64,000 bases of DNA from Butyrivibrio sp. YAB3001. Its GTDB lineage: Bacteria; Bacillota; Clostridia; Lachnospirales; Lachnospiraceae. The notes beneath the pieces are model-generated. The model had not been told where the DNA came from. It was given only the letters and a program-made list of their open reading frames with translations, and made no database searches. The stretch lies in assembly GCF_900112195.1 (NCBI RefSeq), contig NZ_FOKR01000009.1:62001-126000 (forward strand), in the 5' to 3' direction. This document shows positions 8,052-17,313 of the stretch, in pieces (position 1 is the first letter of the stretch; each line of letters starts with the position of its first letter). Made by a program: the position numbers and the translations under genes.

Positions 8052-9505
8052 ATAAGTTGGGAAAGAGAGTAGCAGGTATTATGCTTGCTGCCGGCGTTGC
8101 AATTTCGGTTTTTGCCGGCACAGGAGTTTCAGCGTTTGCTTATACTCAGACAACCGGAAAGGTTACTTCTGATAATGTAAAGGTCAGATCATCAGCAAGC
8201 ACGACTGCATCACAGGTATCAAGTCTTAAGAATGGTGATACGGTTGATATTGTAGATGAGGCAACAGATGCTTCAGGTTATGTTTGGTACAAGATTTTTG
8301 TAAACAAGAGTGAATACGGATATGTTAGAAGTGACCTTGTCAGTAAGTCCGGTTCTTCTGACGGCGCAGCTTCACAGCCTGCAACTCAGACAGCGGTTTC
8401 ACTTCCTGAAACACAGGCAAGTGCAGTTGAGCAGAAAAATGCAACAGTTATTGCTGATAATGCCAATGTCAGAAAAGGCGCAGGCACAGCATATGATTCA
8501 GTAGGAAAAGTTTCAAAGGGTGATACAGTTGTTATTACCGGTGAAGCTACAGGTACAGATAATAAGAACTGGTATCAGGTTACTTTTGGAGCTAATTCTT
8601 CAACAGGTTATCTTAGAGGCGATCTTGTAGAGATATCAGATACTCCTGTTGAGAATGTTGAAAATACAGAAACAACTGAGGCAGAGAATTATGATGTTAC
8701 TGCAGAAAACGGAGAATCCGGAGAAACAGCACAGGATCAGCAGCCTGTGATTGATTCATCAACAGGTGATGGAGCATATTCTTTGGTTTATACCTCAGAT
8801 GATGAAGGCAATTCAGTATGGTATCTGTATGACAACGAAGGCGGTTACCGAGTTAAGGTAAAAGAACTTATTGAGGCTGCCCACAGCGCAGATGCTGTTT
8901 CAAAGCTTCGTAAGAATGCTGATAACTATAAGACAATAGCAATTATTCTTGGACTTATATGCCTTATTCTTGTAGGCGGTGTAGTATTCCTTGGAATTAA
9001 GCTTAGAGAATCTCTTTATTATGAAGAGGACGAAGAAGAGGAATATGATCGTTACTCTCAGGCACCAAAGAAGCAGAACGATAATAACTCACGCAGACCT
9101 GCAAGAGAGAACGAAAATGAGAGACCTGCAAGAAGACCTGTAGAAAGACCTGAACAGGATGAGAGACCTTCAAGAAGGGTTTCAAATGATGAGCGTACAG
9201 TAAGACCTACAAGAAGACCTGCTGAAGAAGAGTATGAGAACCGCTCAGCTCGCAGACAGCAGAGACCTTCAGATGAGCGTGAGGATTCACGTGGCTACAG
9301 AAGATCAGATGATGATTATGAATCAGAGAGACCTTCAAGAAGACCATCAAGAGAGCAGCAGGAACGTCCTTCAAGAAGAGGTCCTGAGGACAGACGCAGT
9401 CAGAATGTGGACAGAGATCCGGCTCCAAAGCGCAGAGCACGCAACTTTGTGGGCGAGGACGATGATTTTGAGTTTGAGTTCCTTGATCTCGATGATGACA
9501 AATAA
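8048..9505 (+). CDS. Exported SH3-domain membrane protein with Arg-rich cytoplasmic tail
   Basis: 485 residues: a signal peptide (about 1-33), a bacterial SH3b domain (about 35-103), a second SH3b (about 130-197), an acidic Thr/Glu-rich spacer, one membrane segment near 296-318 and a 165-residue tail. The tail repeats RPSRR/RPARR-type motifs and ends in an acidic patch. SH3b domains of this kind usually bind cell-wall peptide, so the outer part probably touches peptidoglycan while the basic tail faces the cytoplasm. AAAGGAGG stands inside the end of purD, 6 bases before the ATG. The tail may bind nucleic acid or phospholipid; that is a guess from its charge. A terminator follows. Confidence 0.8.
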   Translation: MNKLGKRVAGIMLAAGVAISVFAGTGVSAFAYTQTTGKVTSDNVKVRSSASTTASQVSSLKNGDTVDIVDEATDASGYVWYKIFVNKSEYGYVRSDLVSKSGSSDGAASQPATQTAVSLPETQASAVEQKNATVIADNANVRKGAGTAYDSVGKVSKGDTVVITGEATGTDNKNWYQVTFGANSSTGYLRGDLVEISDTPVENVENTETTEAENYDVTAENGESGETAQDQQPVIDSSTGDGAYSLVYTSDDEGNSVWYLYDNEGGYRVKVKELIEAAHSADAVSKLRKNADNYKTIAIILGLICLILVGGVVFLGIKLRESLYYEEDEEEEYDRYSQAPKKQNDNNSRRPARENENERPARRPVERPEQDERPSRRVSNDERTVRPTRRPAEEEYENRSARRQQRPSDEREDSRGYRRSDDDYESERPSRRPSREQQERPSRRGPEDRRSQNVDRDPAPKRRARNFVGEDDDFEFEFLDLDDDK

Positions 9506-9522
9506 ATAGAATTCATTAAGTG

Positions 9523-9560
9523 GGAGATTACATTTGCGAAGAATGTGATCTCTCTTTTTT
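9523..9560 (+). terminator. Rho-independent terminator after the purine/SH3 operon
   Basis: An 11-base stem (GAGATTACATT with AATGTGATCTC, one G-T pair) with a 7-base loop, followed by a run of T. It closes the purE-to-SH3 transcript. Confidence 0.85.
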
Positions 9561-9561
9561 A

Positions 9562-9589
9562 TTGAAAAATGTGTAATATCTGTTATACT
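9562..9589 (+). promoter_or_regulatory. Promoter of gntR-clpC
   Basis: TTGAAA (9562-9567), 16-base spacer, TATACT (9584-9589) with an extended TG at 9581-9582. It directly follows the terminator and lies 30 bases before the GntR gene, so it should drive gntR and clpC together. Confidence 0.7.
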
Positions 9590-9618
9590 AAAGTTGTCAC
9601 AGAAAAGGAGGCGATGGC

Positions 9619-10002
9619 ATGATCATAGAGATAGATTTTAATAGTGATGAAGCAATTTATGTTCAATTGTGCAATCAGATAATATTAGGAATTGCTACGT
9701 CTCAATTTCGAGAGGGCGAGCAATTGCCAAGCGTAAGACAACTTGCAGAGACGATTGGAATTAACATGCATACTGTTAATAAGGCGTATTCTATTTTGCA
9801 ACAGGATGGCTTTGTGAAGATAGACAGAAGGCGTGGAGCGATAATTGCCATTGATATTAACAAGCTGCAGGCACTTAAGGAAGCCAGGTCAGAATTGGCA
9901 GTGGTTTTAGCCAGAGCAATTTGCAAAGGCATTTCAAGAGATGAGATACATGGTCTTGTTGATCAGCTTTATGATAACTATGAACGCAACACCATGGCTT
10001 GA
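9619..10002 (+). CDS. GntR-family regulator, YtrA-like
   Basis: A 127-residue DNA-binding protein. The N-terminal winged helix-turn-helix (about residues 10-76) holds the GntR pattern REGEQLPSVRQLAETIGINMHTVNKAYSILQQDGFV. The short C-terminal part (about 50 residues) is helical and is the size seen in the YtrA subfamily rather than the large effector domains of FadR or HutC types. AAGGAGG lies 10 bases before the ATG. clpC starts 40 bases downstream, where many Firmicutes have ctsR-mcsA-mcsB, so it may control clpC or itself; no operator was proven. Confidence 0.85.
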   Translation: MIIEIDFNSDEAIYVQLCNQIILGIATSQFREGEQLPSVRQLAETIGINMHTVNKAYSILQQDGFVKIDRRRGAIIAIDINKLQALKEARSELAVVLARAICKGISRDEIHGLVDQLYDNYERNTMA

Positions 10003-10041
10003 AGATACTAATGTTTATGATATTTACGAAAGGAAGTAAAA

Positions 10042-12591
10042 ATGGATTCTAAGTTTACAGTAATGGCCGCTGATGCTCTTAAACTTGCTAAACGAACAGC
10101 CAGAAGCCTTAAACTTAACTATGTGGGCACTGAGCATATCCTTATGGGACTTATCCTTGAGGATGGTAGCGTGGCATCACGAATCCTGATCGATAACGGG
10201 ATTGATGAGAATCGCATGATGGATATGATAAGGGATCTTATCGTACCGGACAGCAGCGTTCGTACATTGGATAGAGATGGCTTTTCCCCAAGAGCTGAGA
10301 AGGTCCTTGAGGAAGCTCACAGAATGGCTGAGCGTTTTAAGGCTGACAAGACAGGTACAGAGCATATTCTTTTAGCACTTATTAAGGAAGGGGAGAATGT
10401 GGCTGTTAGACTTATCAGCACACTTAATGTTCCGATTCAGAAGATTTATGCAGAAACCCTTGCCGCCATGGGAGAAGATCCCAATCTGGTAAAAGAAGAT
10501 CTTGGCAAGAAGGTTGCTGCAAGAACCGGCAAGAAAGCATCAATCCTTGCACAGTACAGCCGTGATATGACTGCGCTTGCTTTGGAGAACAAGCTTGATC
10601 CGGTTATTGGAAGAGAAAGAGAGATAAAGCGAGTTATACAGATTCTTAGCAGAAGAACCAAGAATAACCCATGCCTTATCGGTGAGCCGGGAGTTGGTAA
10701 AACTGCAGTTGTTGAGGGACTTGCTCAGCGCATTGCCGCAGGGGATGTGCCCCTTACGGTTCAGAATAAGAGACTGGTCACACTTGACCTTTCCGGTATG
10801 ATTGCAGGTTCCAAGTATCGTGGTGAATTTGAAGAGAGAATAAAGAAAGTTATCAAGGAAGTTTCCGAAGATGGCAATATTATTCTTTTTGTGGATGAGA
10901 TGCATACGCTTATAGGTGCCGGCGGCGCTGAGGGAGCGATTGATGCTTCAAATATTCTTAAGCCTTCTCTTGCAAGAGGCGAGATACAGATGATCGGCGC
11001 AACTACTATTACAGAATATCGCAAGTATGTAGAGAAGGATGCTGCGCTGGAAAGAAGATTTCAGCCTGTCAATGTTGATGAACCTACCAAGGAAGAGGCA
11101 ACAGAGATTTTAAAAGGCATTGTGAGCAAATATGAAGAGCATCATAAGGTGACAATAACACCGGAAGCTATTAAGGCTGCAGTTGATCTTTCTGAGAGAT
11201 ATATCAACGACAGAAATCTTCCTGATAAGGCAATTGACCTTATCGATGAGGCTGCAAGCGCAGTAAGACTTAGAACTATGGGTGTTTCACCTAAGGTAAA
11301 AGAGATAGAAGAGAGCATTCAAAAGCTTGATGGAGACATCGAACAGGCTTTGAAGGATGCTGACTTTACAAAGGCAGGAGAGCTTAACAAGGAACAAAAT
11401 CAGCTTATTTCAAAGCTTGGCAGAGTAAAGAATGCTGAAAAGAAGAAAGAACAGTCAGCAGGATTTGTTGTAAATGAGAATGATATTGCAGAAGTTGTTG
11501 CTGAATGGACAAGAATACCTGTTAAGAAGATTGCTGAAAAAGAATCTGAAAAGCTTCTTAAGCTTGAGTCAGTGCTTCATAAGAGAGTAATAGGTCAGGA
11601 GGATGCAGTAAAGGCTGTATCCAAGGCAATAAGAAGAGGAAGAGTAGGACTTCAGGATCCGAACAGACCTATTGGTTCATTCCTTTTCCTGGGACCTACA
11701 GGTGTAGGTAAGACAGAACTTTCCAAGGCGCTTGCTGAGGCTATGTTTGGTGATGAAAATGCCCTTATCAGAGTTGATATGTCCGAATACATGGAAGGTC
11801 ATTCGGTTTCAAAGATGATCGGATCTCCTCCAGGATATGTTGGCTATGATGAAGGCGGACAGCTCAGCGAGAAGGTAAGAAGACATCCATATTCCGTTAT
11901 CCTTTTTGATGAAATTGAAAAGGCACATCCGGACATATTTAATGTTCTTTTGCAGGTGCTTGATGACGGACATATCACAGATGCCAAGGGAAGAAAAGTA
12001 AGCTTCAAGAATACTATTCTTATCATGACATCCAATGTGGGCGCGCAGAAGATAGTTGATCCCAAGAAGCTTGGATTCGGTGCGGGCTCTGATGCCAAGA
12101 AGGACTACGAAGACATGAAGTCGGGAGTTATGGAGGAAGTTAAAAAGCTTTTCAAACCCGAATTCATAAACCGTATAGATGAGATCATGGTATTCCATAC
12201 TCTTAATGAGAAGGAAATGATGGATATCATAACGCTTCTTTCACAGAATCTTAGTAAGAGATGCAAGACGCAGATGGGCATAAATCTTACTATTTCACCT
12301 GCTGTTAAGAAGTTCCTTGTGGATAAGCATTCTGATGCTAAAATGGGTGCAAGACCATTAAAGAGAGCTATTCAGTCTGTGATAGAAGATGCCATGGCAG
12401 AAGAACTGTTAAAGGGTAATATTAAGGCTAATTCAGACGTTACTGTAGGGCTTAAGGATGAAAAGATTGTTTTTACAACTTCAGAGGGAAAAACATCTGT
12501 AAAAAAAGCTAATGTAAAGACTACGAAAACTACAAGAACAACTAAAACAAAGGCTGCTGTTACCACCAAAAAGAAAAAATCAAAAGTTTAA
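10042..12591 (+). CDS. clpC: Clp protease ATP-binding subunit / Hsp100 unfoldase
   Basis: 849-residue AAA+ unfoldase that feeds proteins to ClpP. Order: Clp N-domain (two repeats, about 1-145), first AAA module with [13 protein letters not shown] and ILFVDEMHT, a UVR-like/middle-domain helix around [17 protein letters not shown], second AAA module with [14 protein letters not shown] and [12 protein letters not shown], and the sensor-2 stretch [13 protein letters not shown] in the second module fits the ClpP-docking loop. The last about 30 residues are a Lys/Thr tail ([12 protein letters not shown]) not typical of ClpC. It is preceded by gntR rather than ctsR-mcsA-mcsB. Confidence 0.95.
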   Translation: MDSKFTVMAADALKLAKRTARSLKLNYVGTEHILMGLILEDGSVASRILIDNGIDENRMMDMIRDLIVPDSSVRTLDRDGFSPRAEKVLEEAHRMAERFKADKTGTEHILLALIKEGENVAVRLISTLNVPIQKIYAETLAAMGEDPNLVKEDLGKKVAARTGKKASILAQYSRDMTALALENKLDPVIGREREIKRVIQILSRRTKNNPCLIGEPGVGKTAVVEGLAQRIAAGDVPLTVQNKRLVTLDLSGMIAGSKYRGEFEERIKKVIKEVSEDGNIILFVDEMHTLIGAGGAEGAIDASNILKPSLARGEIQMIGATTITEYRKYVEKDAALERRFQPVNVDEPTKEEATEILKGIVSKYEEHHKVTITPEAIKAAVDLSERYINDRNLPDKAIDLIDEAASAVRLRTMGVSPKVKEIEESIQKLDGDIEQALKDADFTKAGELNKEQNQLISKLGRVKNAEKKKEQSAGFVVNENDIAEVVAEWTRIPVKKIAEKESEKLLKLESVLHKRVIGQEDAVKAVSKAIRRGRVGLQDPNRPIGSFLFLGPTGVGKTELSKALAEAMFGDENALIRVDMSEYMEGHSVSKMIGSPPGYVGYDEGGQLSEKVRRHPYSVILFDEIEKAHPDIFNVLLQVLDDGHITDAKGRKVSFKNTILIMTSNVGAQKIVDPKKLGFGAGSDAKKDYEDMKSGVMEEVKKLFKPEFINRIDEIMVFHTLNEKEMMDIITLLSQNLSKRCKTQMGINLTISPAVKKFLVDKHSDAKMGARPLKRAIQSVIEDAMAEELLKGNIKANSDVTVGLKDEKIVFTTSEGKTSVKKANVKTTKTTRTTKTKAAVTTKKKKSKV

Positions 12592-12678
12592 AAAGTTTTA
12601 ATATAAAATGATTCCAATATGAATTATAATGTAGGTGTTCAGATACATAATAGTAGTTTTTACGACAGGAGGTTTGAT

Positions 12679-13089
12679 ATGGCTGTCATAGAGCAGTTGA
12701 TACGTGCTGAGGATGACGGAAGCATCAGTTTTGGCAATTATAAGCTTCCGGAGAAAAAGAAAGTTGAGAATTTCGAACACAACGGGGATCTCTTGAAAGT
12801 CAAGACGTTCAAGGATATTACAAAGCTTGAGAGTAATGAAAACTTCGTTTACGAATCAGTGCCGGGAACAGCGGTTCACGGTTTTAAAGAAACAGATAAG
12901 GGAGTTGAATTTGACGTCGAAGGTGACAATGATGCGCAGATAACTCTTGGACTCTTGGAGAATACAGAGTATAGTGTGTTTGTAAATGGCAGTAGTATCG
13001 GTAAGATGAGCACAAATCTTGGAGGAAAGCTTAATCTGAGCGTTGAGCTTGCATCAGAGGGAAAAGCAAACGTAAGAGTTGAAATGTAA
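12679..13089 (+). CDS. Conserved small beta-rich protein (136 aa), 'endosialidase'-named family
   Basis: The start at 12679 is chosen because AGGAGG lies 6 bases upstream and the product then begins MAVIEQLIRAEDDGSISFGN. The in-frame ATG at 12619 has no ribosome site. The product has 136 residues, no signal peptide and no membrane segment, and reads like a short all-beta domain. From memory, homologues sit between clpC and radA in Lachnospiraceae and carry the doubtful label endosialidase or endosialidase chaperone. I see no sialidase catalytic motif, so the name should not be taken as a function. Confidence 0.7.
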   Translation: MAVIEQLIRAEDDGSISFGNYKLPEKKKVENFEHNGDLLKVKTFKDITKLESNENFVYESVPGTAVHGFKETDKGVEFDVEGDNDAQITLGLLENTEYSVFVNGSSIGKMSTNLGGKLNLSVELASEGKANVRVEM

Positions 13090-13105
13090 TTAAAGTCATT
13101 AAGGT

Positions 13106-13159
13106 ACGGTTCTTGTCTATTCATTATTTGGAACGAATAGATGAGAACCGTCTTTTTTT
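13106..13159 (+). terminator. Rho-independent terminator
   Basis: Long stem: ACGGTTCT pairs with AGAACCGT, with an inner TCTATTC/GAATAGA pairing and a 12-base loop, then CTTTTTTT. It separates the clpC transcript from radA. Confidence 0.9.
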
Positions 13160-13189
13160 AGGTGTGTATTTAGTGAGATTGGAGGAGTA

Positions 13190-14569
13190 ATGGCGAATAA
13201 AATAAAGACAGTATTTTTTTGCCAAAGCTGCGGTTATGAATCATCAAAATGGATGGGGCAGTGTCCGGGGTGCAAACAGTGGAACACTTTTGCAGAAGAA
13301 GTGGTAAAACCTGCGGTTAAAGGTAGTGTTAAAACAAATTCTATTGGTCTTTCCGATGGAGAAGCTTCAAAACCTCTTACACTTTCAGAGATAGTTATGA
13401 AAGATGAGGACAGGGCAGATACCCATATAAATGAGCTTAATCGTGTGCTCGGCGGCGGACTGGTAAGAGGTTCGCTTATACTTGTGGGCGGAGATCCTGG
13501 AATTGGAAAATCCACTCTTTTGTTACAGGTGGCAGGAAATCTTGCAAGGGATAAAAGAGATATCCTGTATATCTCAGGCGAAGAATCATTAAGGCAGATA
13601 AAATTAAGGGCCAACAGAATCGGTGATTTTTCTGAAACATTAAAGTTTTTGTGCGAAACTAATCTTTCAAATATTGAAGAGGCGATACTTAGAGCCAAAC
13701 CAGAGGTTATTATTATTGACTCTATTCAGACCATGTTTAATGAGTCTGTATCATCTGCGCCCGGAAGTGTTTCTCAGGTCAGAGAATCCACGGCAGTGCT
13801 TCTCAGGATTGCAAAAAGCATGAATATTTCGGTGTTTATCGTGGGACATGTGACCAAGGAAGGACAGGTGGCAGGACCAAGAGTTTTGGAGCATATGGTC
13901 GACACTGTTTTATACTTTGAAGGAGATAGGCATGCATCCTATAGAATTTTGAGGGCGGTTAAAAACCGTTTCGGTTCAACCAATGAAATTGGTGTCTTTG
14001 AAATGCAGGAGCAGGGGCTTGTGGAGGTGGCTAATCCTTCTGAATTTATGCTGGATGGAAGACCTGAAAATGCCAGCGGTTCGATAGTTACCTGTTCTGT
14101 GGAGGGTACAAGGCCTATACTTATAGAGGTTCAGGCGCTTGTCTGTCATACGAATTTTGGATTCCCGAGAAGACAGGCAAATGGTACGGATTATAACAGA
14201 GTGAATCTTTTAATGGCTGTTCTTGAGAAGAGAATAGGGCTTCAGCTTGGCGATTTTGATGCCTATGTGAATCTGGCTGGCGGAATGAAAGTTGCGGAGC
14301 CTTCGCTTGATCTTGGTATATGCCTTGCGATAATATCGAGTTTTAAGAATAAACCTGTAAGTGATGATATGGTTGCATTTGGTGAAGTCGGACTTTCCGG
14401 CGAGGTAAGAGCGGTTAACATGGCGGAGAGCAGAGTCCAGGAGGCTCAAAAGCTTGGCTTTAAGACATGTATAGTGCCTAAAGCACTTGAAAATAAGCTT
14501 AGATCAGCTGTAAAAGGCATAGAGATCATTGGTGTTTCCTCGGTTGTGGATGCGATGAAATTAATTTGA
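13190..14569 (+). CDS. radA: DNA repair protein RadA
   Basis: RecA-like branch-migration ATPase of homologous recombination. 459 residues: N-terminal four-cysteine zinc finger (CQSCG...CPGC, about 10-30), RecA-like ATPase with Walker A GGDPGIGKST near residue 103, the RadA-specific KNRFGS motif near residue 260, and a C-terminal Lon-protease-like domain. GGAGGAG precedes the ATG. It stands alone between two terminators. Confidence 0.96.
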   Translation: MANKIKTVFFCQSCGYESSKWMGQCPGCKQWNTFAEEVVKPAVKGSVKTNSIGLSDGEASKPLTLSEIVMKDEDRADTHINELNRVLGGGLVRGSLILVGGDPGIGKSTLLLQVAGNLARDKRDILYISGEESLRQIKLRANRIGDFSETLKFLCETNLSNIEEAILRAKPEVIIIDSIQTMFNESVSSAPGSVSQVRESTAVLLRIAKSMNISVFIVGHVTKEGQVAGPRVLEHMVDTVLYFEGDRHASYRILRAVKNRFGSTNEIGVFEMQEQGLVEVANPSEFMLDGRPENASGSIVTCSVEGTRPILIEVQALVCHTNFGFPRRQANGTDYNRVNLLMAVLEKRIGLQLGDFDAYVNLAGGMKVAEPSLDLGICLAIISSFKNKPVSDDMVAFGEVGLSGEVRAVNMAESRVQEAQKLGFKTCIVPKALENKLRSAVKGIEIIGVSSVVDAMKLI

Positions 14570-14600
14570 TATAAAACTTTTTATGGAGTTATTTTTTTTC

Positions 14601-14649
14601 AAAAGATGTCGATAAGATTAATGTGTGGAGCCTTATCGACATCTTTTTT
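14601..14649 (+). terminator. Rho-independent terminator after radA
   Basis: A 16-base stem, AAAAGATGTCGATAAG with CTTATCGACATCTTTT, 15-base loop, ending in T residues. Confidence 0.9.
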
Positions 14650-14735
14650 GTCGTGAAACATTAAGGCGCATATTTACTGAGTTTGTTAAAAATGCTGAGT
14701 CGGAATAATAACGCTTTACAGTGGAGGAAATAACG

Positions 14736-15773
14736 ATGACATGTAAAAGGTGTTTGAGAAAAGTAATTAGGATCAGCGCATGTCTGATCATGGGAATGAG
14801 TGTTCTTTTTTCTACTTATACAAGCAGAGTCTATGCATCAACATATTCGGATGCAGTTGGAATATCTGAGGATACCTATAATACCCTTATAAAAGGCACA
14901 ACGGTCTATAATGGTGTTGATTATGCCAAAAAAGACGGATATAACCCGCTTTATTATTTCCTTAACTATGCGGATCTAAGAGCTGCATATGGCGCAGATC
15001 CGGCTAAACTTGTAGAGCACTGGGCAATATTTGGACGAAATGAAAAGCGTACGTCAAATACGCAGCTGGCGCTTGCTCCGCAGGCAAATAGCAGTAAGAA
15101 AGAATATGTTGTGCCCTCCAATCAGAAGACGAAAACCAAAAAGGATGGTATGGTGGTTATTCCGCAGGAAATTCACAGTAACGGTGGAATGAACAGAAGG
15201 CAGGAAACGGAAGCTAGAAGTGTTGCGCTTCAGCTTGCTCAGAACATATACAATCAGGTAACTACAAATGGCGGTGGTACGCAGATTGAAATGGTATGCT
15301 ATGCGACAGGAATCGTAAAAGCATATCTTGATATTGGAACATTTACAACAGAGGGAAAACTGTACAGAACGGCCTACGGAGTATTTATAGCTCATGAGTA
15401 TTCGAGCGCAGGCGCAACAAGAGCATTGGGACTGATTTTGGATTATCTTAATCAGTTATGTCAGGCAGACAAGGATAAAGAGTATCCACCTCTTCAGTGG
15501 GTTCATGTAAATGCGAATACCTGGGATGACCAGTGGTGTCAGATTGTATGCGACAACCATGAAGCTTATGCCGATGCTATTGTTTCTCAGGCCGGATACG
15601 GAAAGCATCCAAATCAGGGCGGAAGTAAGCAGGATGTTCAAAGCTATTATCAGTATGCAACAGAGAACGATATCATCAACACAAGGCCTCCTTATGTCGA
15701 TGGTGATTATAAGATTACGGAGAACCAGCAAAAGAATCAGAATCCGATGAGCGGTCAGAAACCGGAATACTAA
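14736..15773 (+). CDS. Exported transglutaminase-like protein lacking the catalytic Cys and His
   Basis: 345 residues. The ATG at 14736 follows GGAGG by 8 bases; the GTG at 14721 would contain that site. A signal peptide covers about 1-35. Residues about 65-105 hold one copy of a Tyr-rich motif (YYFLNYADLRAAYG...EHW..FGRNEKR). The C-terminal half follows the transglutaminase-like layout, but where I expect the nucleophile (YSCAGATRALG in relatives I recall) it reads YSSAGATRALG, with Ser224. The HxW position is Asp265 (DQW), and the third residue Asp280 is kept 15 residues later. It is probably a non-catalytic surface protein. The next gene encodes an intact version of the fold. Confidence 0.7.
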   Translation: MTCKRCLRKVIRISACLIMGMSVLFSTYTSRVYASTYSDAVGISEDTYNTLIKGTTVYNGVDYAKKDGYNPLYYFLNYADLRAAYGADPAKLVEHWAIFGRNEKRTSNTQLALAPQANSSKKEYVVPSNQKTKTKKDGMVVIPQEIHSNGGMNRRQETEARSVALQLAQNIYNQVTTNGGGTQIEMVCYATGIVKAYLDIGTFTTEGKLYRTAYGVFIAHEYSSAGATRALGLILDYLNQLCQADKDKEYPPLQWVHVNANTWDDQWCQIVCDNHEAYADAIVSQAGYGKHPNQGGSKQDVQSYYQYATENDIINTRPPYVDGDYKITENQQKNQNPMSGQKPEY

Positions 15774-15825
15774 GAAATACTGATCAAATAAGTGCTTATA
15801 CGTCATATCTATGCGGATATATATT

Positions 15826-16791
15826 ATGAAAATTATTGCAAAAAGAAATCTATATGCATGTTTACTGGTATTTTTCTTGTTTTTTTTTAACACAGTCAGA
15901 GTAAATGCCAGTGGAATAGATACAATTGATTCATCTACATTTAAAAGTGACTATAGCATCTCAGAGGTTCATATTGGGAGCAGCGTTAGTGAAATAACAT
16001 CAACTGCATTTAGAAATCTTGTGAATCTTCGTGAGATAACAGTAAGTGAGAAAAACCCATTTTTTGCTTCGTACAGTGGATGCCTGTATGATAAAGGAAT
16101 GACAGAGCTGGTCTGCTTTCCTCCTGCCCTTAAAGGTGCGATAATTCCGGATACGGTAATAAGTATCAGGGAAAATGCGCTTCATGGTCTTTCTGAGGAT
16201 TTAAAGGAGCAGGTAAGAAGTGTGGTGGAGGAACAGGCAAATTGGAATCTTCCTGAGGCGGAAGTTCCCGGCGAGCATTTTGTTCATACCATTTATGGAG
16301 TCAGATGGCGCCAGAATGATGGAAACATTGTTTTGCCATACTCAAATATAATGTCACTTGCAGGCACAATTGTTGACGCGAGTTCAACAGGCGATATGAC
16401 GCAGCCAAAACAGTTAGAGGAAGCATTCAATTTCTTTTCCGATGCTATTACGTATGAAAGAAGTATGGATGTGCCCTCAGGCGACTGGATAAAAGAATAT
16501 GCATCTAAAACTCTTAGTGAGAAGAAAGGTAATTGCTACGGCTATGCAGCTGCATTTGGATATGTTGCAAGAGGACTTGGATATGAGGCAAGAGTTTGCA
16601 CGGGCACGGTGGAATCTGCACTTGGCGGACGGGCAGCACATGCATGGACTGAGATCAAGATGAATAATAAGTGGTATATCTTTGACACTGAGATGCAAAA
16701 TGCCAAGGGAAGCGGCTATTATAAACAGACTGATGCCACTTACCCGGCAGGACCGATTGAACGACAGGCAATATACACGATTGAGTTTTGA
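15826..16791 (+). CDS. Exported BspA-type leucine-rich repeat plus transglutaminase-like protein
   Basis: 321 residues from the ATG at 15826; an ATG at 15811 is also possible, and neither has a strong ribosome site. A signal peptide (about 1-30) is followed by BspA-type leucine-rich repeats (about 45-130: VHIGSSVSEITSTAFRNLVNLREITV and a second copy). A transglutaminase-like domain carries a complete triad: Cys237 in GNCYGYAAAF, His272 in AHAWTEI and Asp287 in YIFDTEM. It may crosslink or cleave proteins or wall peptides outside the cell. It forms a block with the genes before and after it. Confidence 0.8.
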   Translation: MKIIAKRNLYACLLVFFLFFFNTVRVNASGIDTIDSSTFKSDYSISEVHIGSSVSEITSTAFRNLVNLREITVSEKNPFFASYSGCLYDKGMTELVCFPPALKGAIIPDTVISIRENALHGLSEDLKEQVRSVVEEQANWNLPEAEVPGEHFVHTIYGVRWRQNDGNIVLPYSNIMSLAGTIVDASSTGDMTQPKQLEEAFNFFSDAITYERSMDVPSGDWIKEYASKTLSEKKGNCYGYAAAFGYVARGLGYEARVCTGTVESALGGRAAHAWTEIKMNNKWYIFDTEMQNAKGSGYYKQTDATYPAGPIERQAIYTIEF

Positions 16792-16808
16792 AAAAGGCAG
16801 GGAAGAAT

Positions 16809-17219
16809 ATGAGAAAATTTGTTGGGTTTTCATTGATCTTTTCAGGAGTTATTTTTTCGGTGTTTTTAGCGAATCTATTGCTATATTGCTTTGTGCCTTC
16901 ATACAGGAATGCTCTCGAAAGAAGGATAGGAAAAGATGATGATATTCCGGTAATTGTCATTGAGAAAACACAGAATGCCTCTGAAACAGAGGCTCTTTCG
17001 CAAGAGGAAGATAATATATCGGAAATACCTGTTCCTTTGGCGGCAACCTATATTGGGACGGAAGATTCTGTTATTGAAGATGGCGAAGAAGAATCTTTTG
17101 ATGAGAAACCGCAGATAGTTGATAAGGACTATTATGAGGATTGTGGGACAGGAAGGGTTTATTGGGTAATCCGCTATTCCGATGGCACCACAGAGATAGA
17201 GAATGTATCACTGCCATGA
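16809..17219 (+). CDS. Membrane-anchored acidic protein of unknown function
   Basis: 136 residues from the ATG at 16809. An N-terminal membrane segment (about residues 5-30, LIFSGVIFSVFLANLLLY) is followed by an acidic, Glu/Asp-rich external part with no known motif. The C-terminus WVIRYSDGTTEIENVSLP looks like a short beta hairpin. It starts 17 bases after the transglutaminase gene and probably shares its message. An in-frame TTG at 16788 is a weaker start. Function unknown. Confidence 0.65.
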   Translation: MRKFVGFSLIFSGVIFSVFLANLLLYCFVPSYRNALERRIGKDDDIPVIVIEKTQNASETEALSQEEDNISEIPVPLAATYIGTEDSVIEDGEEESFDEKPQIVDKDYYEDCGTGRVYWVIRYSDGTTEIENVSLP

Positions 17220-17313
17220 TTATAAAGGGTGTATACTTAAATTGTGGCAGTTTTTTACTACGATGGAGATGATAGATTGTAGATGTCGATATAATGAATA
17301 ATACAGGAGCAAA

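Noticed and set aside
9060-9400. Short repeated units resembling a CRISPR-like array
   Set aside because: They are codons for RPSRR/RPARR repeats in the tail of the SH3 protein; spacing is irregular and there are no cas genes.
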